A stretch of 45,431 bases of DNA from Planctomycetota bacterium (lineage in GTDB: Bacteria; Planctomycetota; SZUA-567), in NCBI GenBank assembly GCA_020060765.1, contig JAGUZQ010000129.1, forward strand, positions 1-45,431, written 5' to 3'. A model generated the notes under the pieces. It saw only the letters and a list, made by a program, of their open reading frames with translations, searched no databases and was not told the origin of the DNA. Within the stretch, counting starts at the first letter, position 1. Every line of letters begins with the position of its first letter. The position numbers were made by a program, and so were the translations under genes. Of this stretch, positions 8,102 through 16,265 are shown one piece after another.

Positions 8102-8497
8102 ATGAACATCGGAACTATAACTATTCCCGTGCATATTTATGAATTATCGGAAAGATGGAAATTCGTTGCCATTTCGCTCACGGAATTATTTTCTATAATT
8201 CCGGACGATCAGCGCGTTCTTCTTGAAACAGAAATAGCAAGCGGCTCCCCTAAAAGTTACGCAATTCGAGAAATGCAAGTGCCCTTGGTGCTTGGAATAC
8301 CAGTTCCCGGACATGTGAGTTGGGAATGTCCATACTGCAAAAGAATTCACTATACTGATATCCAAGAGGGAGACGACGACGACCTTACGGTTTCGCCTCA
8401 GATATGGTGGTGCGAAAATTCAACAAATGATAGCCATCTGGTGCTTATAATGTGGGATATGGATGCAGCTCTAAGGCGCGGCGATCCGTATCCTTAA
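8102..8497 (+). CDS. Small zinc-ribbon-like protein of unknown function
   Basis: A 131-residue protein I do not recognise. It starts at an ATG with GGAG nine bases upstream. The middle contains WECPYCKRIHYTDIQEGDDDD, a CxxC knuckle of the kind found at the start of zinc ribbons, and a single later Cys (WWCEN), so a complete four-ligand site is not obvious. There is no signal peptide or membrane segment. The base composition is visibly more AT-rich than both neighbours, suggesting more recent acquisition. It begins 22 nt after the PiT stop and could be transcribed with it. Confidence 0.6.
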   Translation: MNIGTITIPVHIYELSERWKFVAISLTELFSIIPDDQRVLLETEIASGSPKSYAIREMQVPLVLGIPVPGHVSWECPYCKRIHYTDIQEGDDDDLTVSPQIWWCENSTNDSHLVLIMWDMDAALRRGDPYP

Positions 8498-8660
8498 ATA
8501 ATATCATCGTAAGAGTGTGACAGAATCAGCTTCAGAAAAAATCCAACCATACCTGTCATCCCTCACCCTTCCACCCGGAACTTTTATATTGTGCAAATCC
8601 TCCCGCCGTAGTATATTCCCCAATATTCTAGAAATTCTGTCATTCAACGAAAGGTCAACC

Positions 8661-9503
8661 ATGAATTACCAGATCGAAAACATGTTCGGAATCAAAGGCA
8701 AAGTCGCGGTTGTCACCGGCGGCGGCGGCATTCTCTGCGGAGAGATGGCCAAGGCGCTGGGCGCGGTCGGAGCCAAGGTCGCGGTGCTCGACCTGAACAA
8801 GGACGCGGCAGACGCGGTCGCCGCCGAAATCACCAAGACCGGCGGCAAGGCCGTGGGCGTCGCCTGCAACGTGCTGGAGCGCGCCTCTATCGACGACGCC
8901 TGCAAGGCGGTCGAGGACAGCCTCGGCGCGGTCGATTACCTGATTAACGGCGCGGGCGGCAACTCCGCCAAGGCCACCACCGGCGGCACCACCGTCGCCG
9001 ACCAGCTCGACCCCACGTTTTTCGACCTCGACCCCGAGGGCGTAAAGTTTGTCTTCAACCTGAATTTTCTCGGCACCATGCTGCCGACCCAGAGCTTCGC
9101 CAAGGGCATGGTCGCGCGGAAGTCCGGCGTCATCATCAACATCAGCAGCATGAACGCGTATTGCCCGCTGACGAAGATTCCCGCCTACAGCGCAGCCAAG
9201 GCGGCGGTCACCAATTTCACCCAGTGGCTGGCGGTGCATTTCGCGCCCGCCAATATCCGCGTCAACGCCATCGCGCCGGGATTTTTCCTGACCGCGCAGA
9301 ACCGCTTCCTGCTGACCGACGAAAAGACCGGCGCACCGACCCCGCGCGGCAAGACCATTATCAGCCAGACCCCGATGAAGCGTTACGGCACCCCGGACGA
9401 GCTGATCGGGGCGCTGGTGTATCTGCTCAGCCCCGCCGCCAATTTCGTCACCGGCACCTGCCTGGCGATCGACGGCGGCTTCTCCGCCTTCAGCGGCGTG
9501 TGA
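8661..9503 (+). CDS. uxuB: SDR oxidoreductase, likely D-mannonate oxidoreductase (UxuB type)
   Basis: A 280-residue short-chain dehydrogenase. The nucleotide motif TGGGGILCG is at 19-27, the NGAGGN motif at 96-101, and the catalytic Ser162/163, Tyr176 and Lys180 are in place. The long insert with TFFDLDPEGVKFVFNLNFLGTMLPTQ is typical of the Bacillus UxuB/YjmF group, which interconverts D-mannonate and D-fructuronate in hexuronate breakdown. The start is the ATG at 8661 (AAAGG seven bases upstream); an earlier in-frame start would add 48 residues unlike the family. No uxuA or uxaC adjoins it, so the physiological substrate remains an inference from family resemblance. Confidence 0.8.
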   Translation: MNYQIENMFGIKGKVAVVTGGGGILCGEMAKALGAVGAKVAVLDLNKDAADAVAAEITKTGGKAVGVACNVLERASIDDACKAVEDSLGAVDYLINGAGGNSAKATTGGTTVADQLDPTFFDLDPEGVKFVFNLNFLGTMLPTQSFAKGMVARKSGVIINISSMNAYCPLTKIPAYSAAKAAVTNFTQWLAVHFAPANIRVNAIAPGFFLTAQNRFLLTDEKTGAPTPRGKTIISQTPMKRYGTPDELIGALVYLLSPAANFVTGTCLAIDGGFSAFSGV

Positions 9504-9508
9504 AATTG

Positions 9509-9550
9509 GGTTGACAGCTAGACGGGGGAACGGGTTAACGGGTTGGTGCC
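9509..9550. repeat. GGTTGACGGG-type intergenic repeat, plus orientation
   Basis: GGTTGACAGCTAGACGGGGGAACGGGTTAACGGGTTGG-type array directly after the UxuB-like gene. Its reverse-complement partner lies at 9678-9740. Confidence 0.55.
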
Positions 9551-9632
9551 GACCACACGACTGATGCGTTAATAATTTTGGTTCCCTGTGTCCTCCAACT
9601 TTACCGCAGACTTTCGCTAACTGGAAAACAAA

Positions 9633-9662
9633 CTCCCTCTCCCCCAATCCGGGGCGAGGGAG
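9633..9662. repeat. CTCCCTCTCCCC hairpin repeat
   Basis: An imperfect inverted repeat (CTCCCTCTCCCC, short loop, GGGGCGAGGGAG). It lies between the two GGTTGACGGG arrays. It resembles the dispersed CTCCCTCTCCCC palindromes of other bacterial genomes; as RNA it would be a stable hairpin followed by a short T-rich stretch (ATTTATTT), so terminator activity for the upstream gene is possible. Confidence 0.55.
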
Positions 9663-9677
9663 ATTTATTTGCCCCAT

Positions 9678-9740
9678 CATCAACCAGTTGATACCGCCAC
9701 CCAGTCAACCCGTCAGCCAGTTCACCCGTCAACCCGTATG
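9678..9740. repeat. GGTTGACGGG-type intergenic repeat, minus orientation
   Basis: The reverse-complement array (CCAGTCAACCCGTCAGCCAG and following bases), pairing with 9509-9550. The two arrays and the hairpin between them fill most of the 300-nt space 9504-9803, where no gene is seen. Confidence 0.55.
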
Positions 9741-9803
9741 GCATTTATCTGGACTCCGGTTCGGCTAACGGTAAAATGAAAGCAGTAGTTTTGAGAGCGG
9801 ATC

Positions 9804-10988
9804 ATGACGAAATATGCCATATCCTTTTTCCTCTGGGTGGTGGCGCTCTGGTTTACCGGGGTGGCGCTGGAACTGGAGGTATTTTACGTCCTGGCGGCGG
9901 TGCTGCTGGCGGCGCTGCTGATCTGCTGGATGCTGGTGCAGCGCGCGGGAAAAGACCTCCAGGTCGTACGCGTGATTGCCCATACCGCGCGGCAGGGCGA
10001 CGAGATCAAAGTGGAACTGATTATCACCTCCGGCGGCAAGCGTTCCCACAAGGATCTGCTTTTCTGCGATTCCATTCCCGCTTGCGAGGAGGATTCCGTG
10101 CCGCGGCTCTGGATCAGCGGCCTGAAGAAAGAGGAATCCGCCAGCGTCTGCTACCGCATCCAGGCCGAAACCAGGGGCGAGCATCAACTGGGGCCGGTTT
10201 ACCTCATGTGTTCCGATCCGTTCGGACTGTTCAGGAAAATCCGCAAGCTGGACTGCCCGGGAAAACTGCTGGTGCTGCCCCGCTGGGAAGCGATCAGCCG
10301 CCTGCCCTACCGCAAGCATCTGCGCTCCTCCATGCCGGGAATCACCCGCTCGACCAACGAAGGCGAAGGCCAGGAGTTTTTCGGCATCCGAGAACATCGC
10401 AACGGCGACGGAATGCGGCGCGTGCACTGGCCCAGTACCGTCCGCGCCCGGAAACTCATGGTCAGGCAATACGAGTCGGAAAACCGGCCCGACCTGTCGG
10501 TCTTCGTCGACACCTGCGGAGACCTCTATCTCGACCGCGCGACGGCGATAGCCATGTCTATCGCCATGCACGGGCTGGACACCGGCTCGCGCGTCAACTG
10601 TTTCGCCGAAGGAGGCTCTCCCCGCCATGTCGGCCTCGGCGCGGGCGAATTGCAACGCCACCTGATCTGCCGCTTCATGTCCCGCCTGCAGGAGTCGGAA
10701 AAAGTGACCAGACGCTCCCTGGGCGAAGCTCTCGCCGTGCTGAGCGGCCACGAAACCCTGATTGCGGTGCTGCAGGAGCTTACCCCCGAAACCGTCGGCG
10801 TTCTCGCCAGCTACGCCTATCGGGGCAACCCTACAATCGTGCTCATGGCCGACAGTCAGGCGCTGACGACAACCGCCCGTCCCCGGGCGCAGAAATATAT
10901 CCACAGCCTCTCGACCCTGGGGGTGCCTGTAATCCCGATCGCGGAGGAAGGCTCCCTGGATAAGGCGTTACAGGCCTGGCTAAGGTAG
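9804..10988 (+). CDS. DUF58 domain protein
   Basis: A 394-residue protein with two N-terminal membrane segments (about residues 5-21 and 27-46), a beta-rich region, and the DUF58 domain centred on GQEFFGIREHRNGDGMRRVHWPSTVRARKLMVRQYE. DUF58 proteins are normally encoded with a MoxR AAA+ ATPase and a transmembrane transglutaminase; the fold after the signature resembles a von Willebrand A domain. Here the transglutaminase follows after 5 nt, confirming the usual partnership, but no MoxR gene is in the window upstream. The group is thought to act in envelope protein assembly or processing, without a defined reaction. Confidence 0.9.
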   Translation: MTKYAISFFLWVVALWFTGVALELEVFYVLAAVLLAALLICWMLVQRAGKDLQVVRVIAHTARQGDEIKVELIITSGGKRSHKDLLFCDSIPACEEDSVPRLWISGLKKEESASVCYRIQAETRGEHQLGPVYLMCSDPFGLFRKIRKLDCPGKLLVLPRWEAISRLPYRKHLRSSMPGITRSTNEGEGQEFFGIREHRNGDGMRRVHWPSTVRARKLMVRQYESENRPDLSVFVDTCGDLYLDRATAIAMSIAMHGLDTGSRVNCFAEGGSPRHVGLGAGELQRHLICRFMSRLQESEKVTRRSLGEALAVLSGHETLIAVLQELTPETVGVLASYAYRGNPTIVLMADSQALTTTARPRAQKYIHSLSTLGVPVIPIAEEGSLDKALQAWLR

Positions 10989-10993
10989 GTTTC

Positions 10994-13183
10994 ATGAACT
11001 CGACCGCAGTTATCCCCCAGCAACAGGGCGACACCCGCGAAAGCCATCGCGCCCTGCGCCACATTTGCGCATCGGTGGTGGTGTTGTGCTCGCTGGCGGC
11101 GGTCGAAGGGGGGCTTCCGATGGCTCTGCGGGGCATAGTTCTTCCCGGCGCGGCCACGGGGATGCTGGTCTCCTGGCTTTTGCGCAAGCGCAGACTGGGA
11201 ACCTATCAGGTCGTAGTCGTCCTGACAGGATTCGCCCACGGTTTTTACTGGATCTGGCGGGCGTTTGACGAAAACATGCAGCCGGTGACCGCGCTAAGCG
11301 CTGCCTGGGTGGGAGGGGCGGTAGCCGGTTGTTTCGTCGCCAACAGCCAGCAGGCGTACCGCTATATTCAAGGCGTGGCGCTGGCGCTGCTGATGCTGGG
11401 CGGCTGGATGCAACTGCATCCGGAATATCCCTCGCTGCTGGCGGCGACGTTCGTACTGCTGGCGTTTTCCTGCCTGGCCGGACGCGCGGCGCCAACCAAC
11501 ATCGCCAGCGTCTATCTCAACCGACCGTACCCGTCACTGGAAACCACCATGCTGCGGGGCGTGGGTCTGGTGCTGGCTATCGGCCTGCTATCTTATCCTA
11601 TTTATCTGCTCCTGCCCAGGCTTACTCCCTTCCAGGCAGGCTGGATCAGGCAGGTCTTTCCGAAAAACGCCTTTATCTCCGAGCAGAAAGTCATCGATAA
11701 TCAGCCTGCCGCCCAAGGCGTTACCTCATCCCGATCCTACAACTCGGAACTCTCCCTCAGCCAATCCGTGCCCCCCCACCATACCGGGGAGATACTTTTC
11801 ATCATCAGCGGCCCGCGCAACATCGCCCTGCGCTGCGAGATCATGGTCGATTACAACGGCGTGAAATGGACGCCCAACCGTTTGCGCCGGGAACCGCTGC
11901 GCGCCAGCGAGGACGGGCTGATCGTCAACCTCGGTCGTTCCGAAGGCATGTGGCAGCCGTCTGACCGGATTTATCCCGACCGCCACGAACAATACCAGAT
12001 CCAGGTGCGGAAAGCAGTGGGCAAGTTCCTGCCCCGACCGGCGCGCACCCTGGCGGCGGCGGTGCCGGAATATTCCCTGCAAAGCGACCCGGACGGAAAT
12101 CTGTATGTCTCGCCCCCGCTGCAGGAATCGGTTTCCTATTTTTTGAAAACGTCCGCCAACACCGGCAGAATCCGCCTGCAGGAAGATGAACTGGATCAGC
12201 GCTGTCTCGCCCTGCCGGAGAAGCGCATTTCCGGAAAGATCATGGCTTTGGTCAAGAATCTTTCCGCCAATTGCACCAACCAGGAGGAAATGGTCGGTAA
12301 CTTCTGCGATTATATCAGAAAAAACTGCCAGTACGCGCTCAAGCCCCATGACATCCCCCCCCACAAGGAAGCCACCGCCTATCTGCTGTTCGAGAAAAAG
12401 GAAGGCTGGTGCGTGCACTTCGCCTCCGCGCTGGCGGTGATGTGCCGGGTGGCGAAAATTCCCGCGCGCGTGGTGCTGGGTTACGGTCGGGGAGAACTGG
12501 ATCCCCTCACCTGGAACTACCGCGTCGCCGACCGCGACGCACACGCCTGGGTGGAAGCCAATCCCGACGGGCAGGGCTGGGCGGTTTACGACCCGACTCC
12601 GGCGTCGGAAAGCCCGATGCAGAAACCGCCCGATACCGTGGCAGAAGTGCGCATGACCCTGAATACGCTCTACGGCGGCCTGCAGGACACTGGCCAGGGA
12701 TTCAAGGTCTGGTATCTGAGCATCTACTACGATCTGCGGGAACATCCCTGGCACCTGGTTTATTTTCTCGTTGGCGTCCTGATGCTGATCCAGTTACTTC
12801 GGGTCTGGCGGCTGCGGTGGCTGCGCTACCGCGAGGCGCGGCTGTGGCGGGAGATGAAACGCGGCACCCCCCGCGCCGCTGCCAAGGCCGCCTATTCGCT
12901 GGTCAGCCGCCGCCTGGAATACCAGGGCTTCGGCGACGTCGACCACACCACGCCGGAGGAATACTGCTTCCGCCTGCGCGAAGCCGGGCACACCGCCGCC
13001 GACGCGCTCGCCTTTATCGTTTCCATCTACGAAACCAGCGAGTTCGGCCCACAGATGACCATGCGCTGGGATCGCCAGGCGCTGATGGAAACCACGGACA
13101 AAGTCATGCACAGCCTCAAAGTCAGGAACCTGCTGTCAATGCACGAATCATCCACCCTGAGCAACGATGAACAGAACACCTGA
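10994..13183 (+). CDS. TgpA-like transmembrane transglutaminase/protease-like protein
   Basis: A 729-residue inner-membrane protein of the TgpA family. Roughly six N-terminal membrane segments (to about residue 205) precede a periplasmic region and a transglutaminase-core domain whose triad is intact: Cys473 (GWCVHF), His517 (DAHAW) and Asp533 (YDPTP). A further membrane segment near residue 590 leads to a cytoplasmic helical tail with the family's DUF4129-like segment (GTPRAAAKAAYSLVSRRLE). AAGGTAGG precedes the ATG. It forms a two-gene operon with the DUF58 gene. In Pseudomonas the homologue is essential, but its substrate is unknown. Confidence 0.9.
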   Translation: MNSTAVIPQQQGDTRESHRALRHICASVVVLCSLAAVEGGLPMALRGIVLPGAATGMLVSWLLRKRRLGTYQVVVVLTGFAHGFYWIWRAFDENMQPVTALSAAWVGGAVAGCFVANSQQAYRYIQGVALALLMLGGWMQLHPEYPSLLAATFVLLAFSCLAGRAAPTNIASVYLNRPYPSLETTMLRGVGLVLAIGLLSYPIYLLLPRLTPFQAGWIRQVFPKNAFISEQKVIDNQPAAQGVTSSRSYNSELSLSQSVPPHHTGEILFIISGPRNIALRCEIMVDYNGVKWTPNRLRREPLRASEDGLIVNLGRSEGMWQPSDRIYPDRHEQYQIQVRKAVGKFLPRPARTLAAAVPEYSLQSDPDGNLYVSPPLQESVSYFLKTSANTGRIRLQEDELDQRCLALPEKRISGKIMALVKNLSANCTNQEEMVGNFCDYIRKNCQYALKPHDIPPHKEATAYLLFEKKEGWCVHFASALAVMCRVAKIPARVVLGYGRGELDPLTWNYRVADRDAHAWVEANPDGQGWAVYDPTPASESPMQKPPDTVAEVRMTLNTLYGGLQDTGQGFKVWYLSIYYDLREHPWHLVYFLVGVLMLIQLLRVWRLRWLRYREARLWREMKRGTPRAAAKAAYSLVSRRLEYQGFGDVDHTTPEEYCFRLREAGHTAADALAFIVSIYETSEFGPQMTMRWDRQALMETTDKVMHSLKVRNLLSMHESSTLSNDEQNT

Positions 13184-13479
13184 ACCCAGGGCTATCGCAT
13201 CAAAATGATACACAATCCGCCGGAAAGGGCTGAATAGCTGAATGGCGCACTGGCTGAATGGCTGCAATTATCATTAGACGTTGCATTTTGTAAAGCGAAG
13301 CAGTTGTCAGTTGTCCCTAGTCGTCGCTGTTAAGCGAAAGCTTCCGCGAGATCACAAAAAGCCATCAAGCCAGTCAGCCATTTGGCCAATAAGCCGCAAG
13401 TTTTCCGTTGCCAAGACCATGGTTGTCTGCTTTACTGTTAAACTGAAATTTGAAACCGTTTTATACCGGACGCGGACGC
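13184..13479. mobile_element. Degenerate IS-derived fragment
   Basis: No gene is seen in this 296-nt space. CAGGGCTATCGCATCAAAA at 13187-13205 is identical to 45225-45243. The 86 bases 13317-13402 are about 90 % identical (9 mismatches by hand alignment) to the reverse complement of 45252-45337, the sequence next to a truncated transposase at the right edge of the window. I read this as an internally deleted, non-autonomous relative of that insertion sequence: one terminal repeat and one subterminal region remain and the transposase is gone. The rest of the space contains TGGCTGAATGGCTGAA-like words. Confidence 0.6.
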
Positions 13480-14325
13480 ATGAGCATAATTGCATTCATG
13501 AACCAGAAAGGCGGCGTGGGCAAGACCACTACCGCCGTCACCATCGGCTCGATCCTAGCAGCCGAACACCGGAAAAAGGTGCTGCTGGTCGATCTCGATC
13601 CGCAGGGCAACCTCTCCGACCACCTGTCCATCGATCCCAACGAGACCGAAAAGTCGATCTATGACGTCATCATCGGCGGCTTGGCTCCGGAAGCGGTGAT
13701 GCAGAAAGTACATGGCCTGGACGTCCTGCCCGCCAACATCGACCTCTCCGGCGCGGAGGTGGAACTGGCCGGCATGATGATGCGCGAGACCAGGCTGAAA
13801 AAAGCCCTCGACCCGTTGGCCGATAAGTACGATTACATCCTGCTTGACTGTCCGCCCAGCCTGGGGCTGCTGACCATCTCCGGCCTGACCTTCGCCCAGC
13901 AGGTGATCGTGCCCATGCAGGCGGAATACCTCGCCCTGCGCGGGCTCTCGCAACTGATCCACACCATCGGCCTGGTGCGCGAACACCTGAACCCGGAACT
14001 GGACGTCAGCGGCGTGGTCTTCTGCATGTACGACGGGCGCACCAACCTTTCCCGCGACGTGCGCGCGGAAGTGGAAAACCATTTTCCCGGGCGGGTGTAC
14101 GCTTCAGTCATCCGCAAAAATATCCGCATGGCCGAAGCGCCCAGCCACGGCCTGCCGGTCAACCTCTACGATCCGCAATGCGCAGGCGCGCAGGACTACC
14201 GCGCAGTCGTGAACGAACTGCTGTCACGAGAGGGAATGCAAGACAAGAACCCCTCCTGCCGCCAGCCGCTCTGGAAAGGCGACGAAGCGCGCCTCGCCGC
14301 CGCGGAAAGCGAGACTCCGGAATAA
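13480..14325 (+). CDS. parA: ParA/Soj family ATPase
   Basis: A 281-residue MinD/ParA-type ATPase. The deviant Walker A box KGGVGKTTT begins at Lys10 and includes the signature lysine; LLVDLDPQGNLSD and LDCPPSLGLLT are the A' and B motifs. Proteins of this size lacking an N-terminal DNA-binding extension resemble chromosomal Soj/ParA, which forms ATP-dependent DNA-bound gradients to move ParB-parS complexes. The ATG at 13480 gives the canonical N-terminus MSIIAFMNQKGG; a TTG ten codons upstream is possible but less likely. No parB is adjacent; pyrK follows after 9 nt. Without ParB, a role in positioning another cargo is also possible. Confidence 0.85.
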   Translation: MSIIAFMNQKGGVGKTTTAVTIGSILAAEHRKKVLLVDLDPQGNLSDHLSIDPNETEKSIYDVIIGGLAPEAVMQKVHGLDVLPANIDLSGAEVELAGMMMRETRLKKALDPLADKYDYILLDCPPSLGLLTISGLTFAQQVIVPMQAEYLALRGLSQLIHTIGLVREHLNPELDVSGVVFCMYDGRTNLSRDVRAEVENHFPGRVYASVIRKNIRMAEAPSHGLPVNLYDPQCAGAQDYRAVVNELLSREGMQDKNPSCRQPLWKGDEARLAAAESETPE

Positions 14326-14334
14326 AGGAAACCC

Positions 14335-15141
14335 ATGCCGCGCACCAACAGCATTTCCGACCTCACGGCGACAGTCACCGCCAATCGCGAAGTGGCGCGG
14401 GGCTTCTGGAAAATGAGCCTCGCCGCGCCGGGAGTCAAATTCAAGCCGGGGCAGTTTTTCCAACTGCGGATTCATGGCGATTCCACCCAGCCGCTGCTGC
14501 GCCGCCCCTTCGCTCCCAGCGAGGTTTCGGAAAATGGTTTTTCCTTTATCTACGCGGTAGTCGGCGCAGGCACCGCCGCCATGACCAGATTAAGCAAGGG
14601 TGCTGAAACCGGCGTGCTGGCACCGCTCGGCAACGGCTATAACCTGCCGCGCAAGGGGCGGGTACTACTGGTCGGCGGCGGCTGCGGCACGCCCAGTTTA
14701 CGTTTCACCGGCGAGGTTCTCGCCGCACGTGGTCTTGAGGTTTATTCCATAATCGGCGCGCGCACCGCCTGCACGCTGCTGGAAGTGGAGGCGCTGAAAA
14801 AAATCTCAACTCTCTGCGCCGTCGCCACCGACGACGGGTCGGCGGGATTGCACGGACACGCGGTGCAGGCGGCCGAGGTCATGCTGGAGGAAATCGGGCT
14901 GAAACCGAAACCTGTCATATTGGCGTGCGGCCCGGAACCGATGCTGAAGGGACTGGCGAAACTGGCGGCGGAGAAAAAACTTTCCTGCCAGGTCAGCCTG
15001 GAGGAGCGGATGGCCTGCGGCTTCGGTGCGTGCATGGGTTGCGCGGTCGCAGTCAAGGCCGACAACGAGGATGGCTTCATTTACAAGCGCGTCTGCGCCG
15101 ACGGACCAGTGTTTGAAGCGACGGCGCTCGCGTGGAGTTGA
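14335..15141 (+). CDS. pyrK: Dihydroorotate dehydrogenase electron-transfer subunit PyrK
   Basis: A 268-residue FAD/2Fe-2S protein of the PyrK family. It has an N-terminal FAD-binding barrel (RRPFAPSEV at about 57-65), an NAD-binding domain (GGGCGTPSLRF at 114-124; ACGPEPMLKGL at 198-208) and the C-terminal iron-sulfur ligands Cys228, Cys233, Cys236 and Cys254 (CGFGACMGC...C). PyrK passes electrons from PyrDB's FMN to NAD in pyrimidine synthesis. AAAGGA lies five bases before the ATG. The partner pyrD normally follows directly but is not in this window; the next gene, three bases downstream, is the NAD(P)H-hydrate epimerase. A related electron-transfer role with another dehydrogenase cannot be excluded. 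Confidence 0.88.
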   Translation: MPRTNSISDLTATVTANREVARGFWKMSLAAPGVKFKPGQFFQLRIHGDSTQPLLRRPFAPSEVSENGFSFIYAVVGAGTAAMTRLSKGAETGVLAPLGNGYNLPRKGRVLLVGGGCGTPSLRFTGEVLAARGLEVYSIIGARTACTLLEVEALKKISTLCAVATDDGSAGLHGHAVQAAEVMLEEIGLKPKPVILACGPEPMLKGLAKLAAEKKLSCQVSLEERMACGFGACMGCAVAVKADNEDGFIYKRVCADGPVFEATALAWS

Positions 15142-15144
15142 ACC

Positions 15145-16251
15145 ATGCTGTTCGACCTGCCCGATCTGCTGCAAGCGGAACACGCCGGAAGAGCGCTGGC
15201 ATTCCAGCTTTGCAAGCATAATGACAAAATCGATATTCTTGTCGATGCCTCCCTGGAAGGCGCGGCGGCGCTGGCGGCGGCGCGCCACCTGTCCAACCTC
15301 GGGCAAAAAGTTAAAATCTCCCTCGCTGACGAAAAGATGAAAGCGAACGACGTTTTCCTCGCGCAGTTGAAAGTGATCGACCGCATGAAACTGCCGCTGG
15401 TGCAGGCGAATGAAAAAGCCTTGCGCAAGCAGGCGTTCGCGCTCGACGGAATCGGACTTGAATCCAAGCGCAAGGCGCGCGGCGGGTTTGCGGCGCGGGA
15501 TTTTCTGTCGGCCAAGCATCCCGGTCGCTGGGACAAATTTTTCTCCGGCGATAACCCTTTTATCGCCAAAGCGAGAAAAGAAGACAGCCTTCCGGTCGAC
15601 AGGATCAGAAGCATTGACCTCGCCGCGATCAACGACTATTCCCTCCCCGGTATCTGCCTGATGGAAAACGCCGGTATCGCCGCCACCGTCATTGCGGCGG
15701 AGATGCTTAAATCCGCCGGAAAACCGGTGGCAATCGTCGCCGGGAGCGGCAACAACGGCGGCGATGCCCTGGTAGTGGCGCGCGGGCTGCTGGAAAAAGG
15801 CGAAAGCGTGCGCGTCTACCTGCTGGGCGAGGGAGACAAACTGCGGGGCGACGCGCGCGTCAATTATCTGCTGCTGCGAAATCTGACCGGGGGAATTGTC
15901 GATATTCTGCCCGACGACGAGGATAGCCTGCAGGCGATTTTCGCCAACGCCAAACTGATAGTGGACGGCATGTTCGGCACCGGCCTGACGCGCGACCTGG
16001 AAGGCAAGCCCGCCCGAACTGTCGCCGCCATCAACAAATCCGGCGTCCCCATCCTGGCTCTCGACCTTCCCAGCGGGCTGGACGGAGATACCGGCGAAAT
16101 CCGTGGCTGCTGCGTCAATGCCGCGGCGACCGTCACCTTCGCCGCGCCGAAACCGGGCTTCTGGCTGGGCGAGGGGAAGAAGATGTGCGGCAAGGTTTTC
16201 CTGGCCGACATCGGCTGTCCCGAAAAAATCCTGCGCAAGGCGAGAAAATAG
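15145..16251 (+). CDS. nnrE: NAD(P)H-hydrate epimerase with a second, degenerate YjeF_N domain
   Basis: A 368-residue protein. Residues 150-368 form a complete YjeF_N domain (GSGNNGGDA at 200-208, DGMFGTGL at 274-281, DLPSGLDGDTG at 307-317), the epimerase that converts R- to S-NAD(P)H hydrate so that the dehydratase can repair it. Residues 1-149 appear to be a decayed copy of the same fold: VDASLEGAAALAAARHL at 33-49 parallels GNNGGDALVVARGL, and ALDGIGLESKRKARGG at 99-114 parallels VDGMFGTGLTRDLEGK, but the Asn-Asn-Gly-Gly-Asp motif is lost. A normal epimerase is about 210-240 residues. No dehydratase (YjeF_C) domain is attached. GGAG precedes the ATG, which lies three bases after pyrK. Confidence 0.85.
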   Translation: MLFDLPDLLQAEHAGRALAFQLCKHNDKIDILVDASLEGAAALAAARHLSNLGQKVKISLADEKMKANDVFLAQLKVIDRMKLPLVQANEKALRKQAFALDGIGLESKRKARGGFAARDFLSAKHPGRWDKFFSGDNPFIAKARKEDSLPVDRIRSIDLAAINDYSLPGICLMENAGIAATVIAAEMLKSAGKPVAIVAGSGNNGGDALVVARGLLEKGESVRVYLLGEGDKLRGDARVNYLLLRNLTGGIVDILPDDEDSLQAIFANAKLIVDGMFGTGLTRDLEGKPARTVAAINKSGVPILALDLPSGLDGDTGEIRGCCVNAAATVTFAAPKPGFWLGEGKKMCGKVFLADIGCPEKILRKARK

Positions 16252-16265
16252 AAAAACCTACTGAC

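Noticed and set aside
8655..9683. Minus-strand frame (342 codons) opposite the UxuB-like gene
   Set aside because: Antisense to a gene with intact SDR motifs; composition is that of a shadow frame.
11726..12754. Minus-strand frame (342 codons) inside the TgpA-like gene
   Set aside because: Antisense to the transglutaminase domain with its complete triad; no family resemblance.
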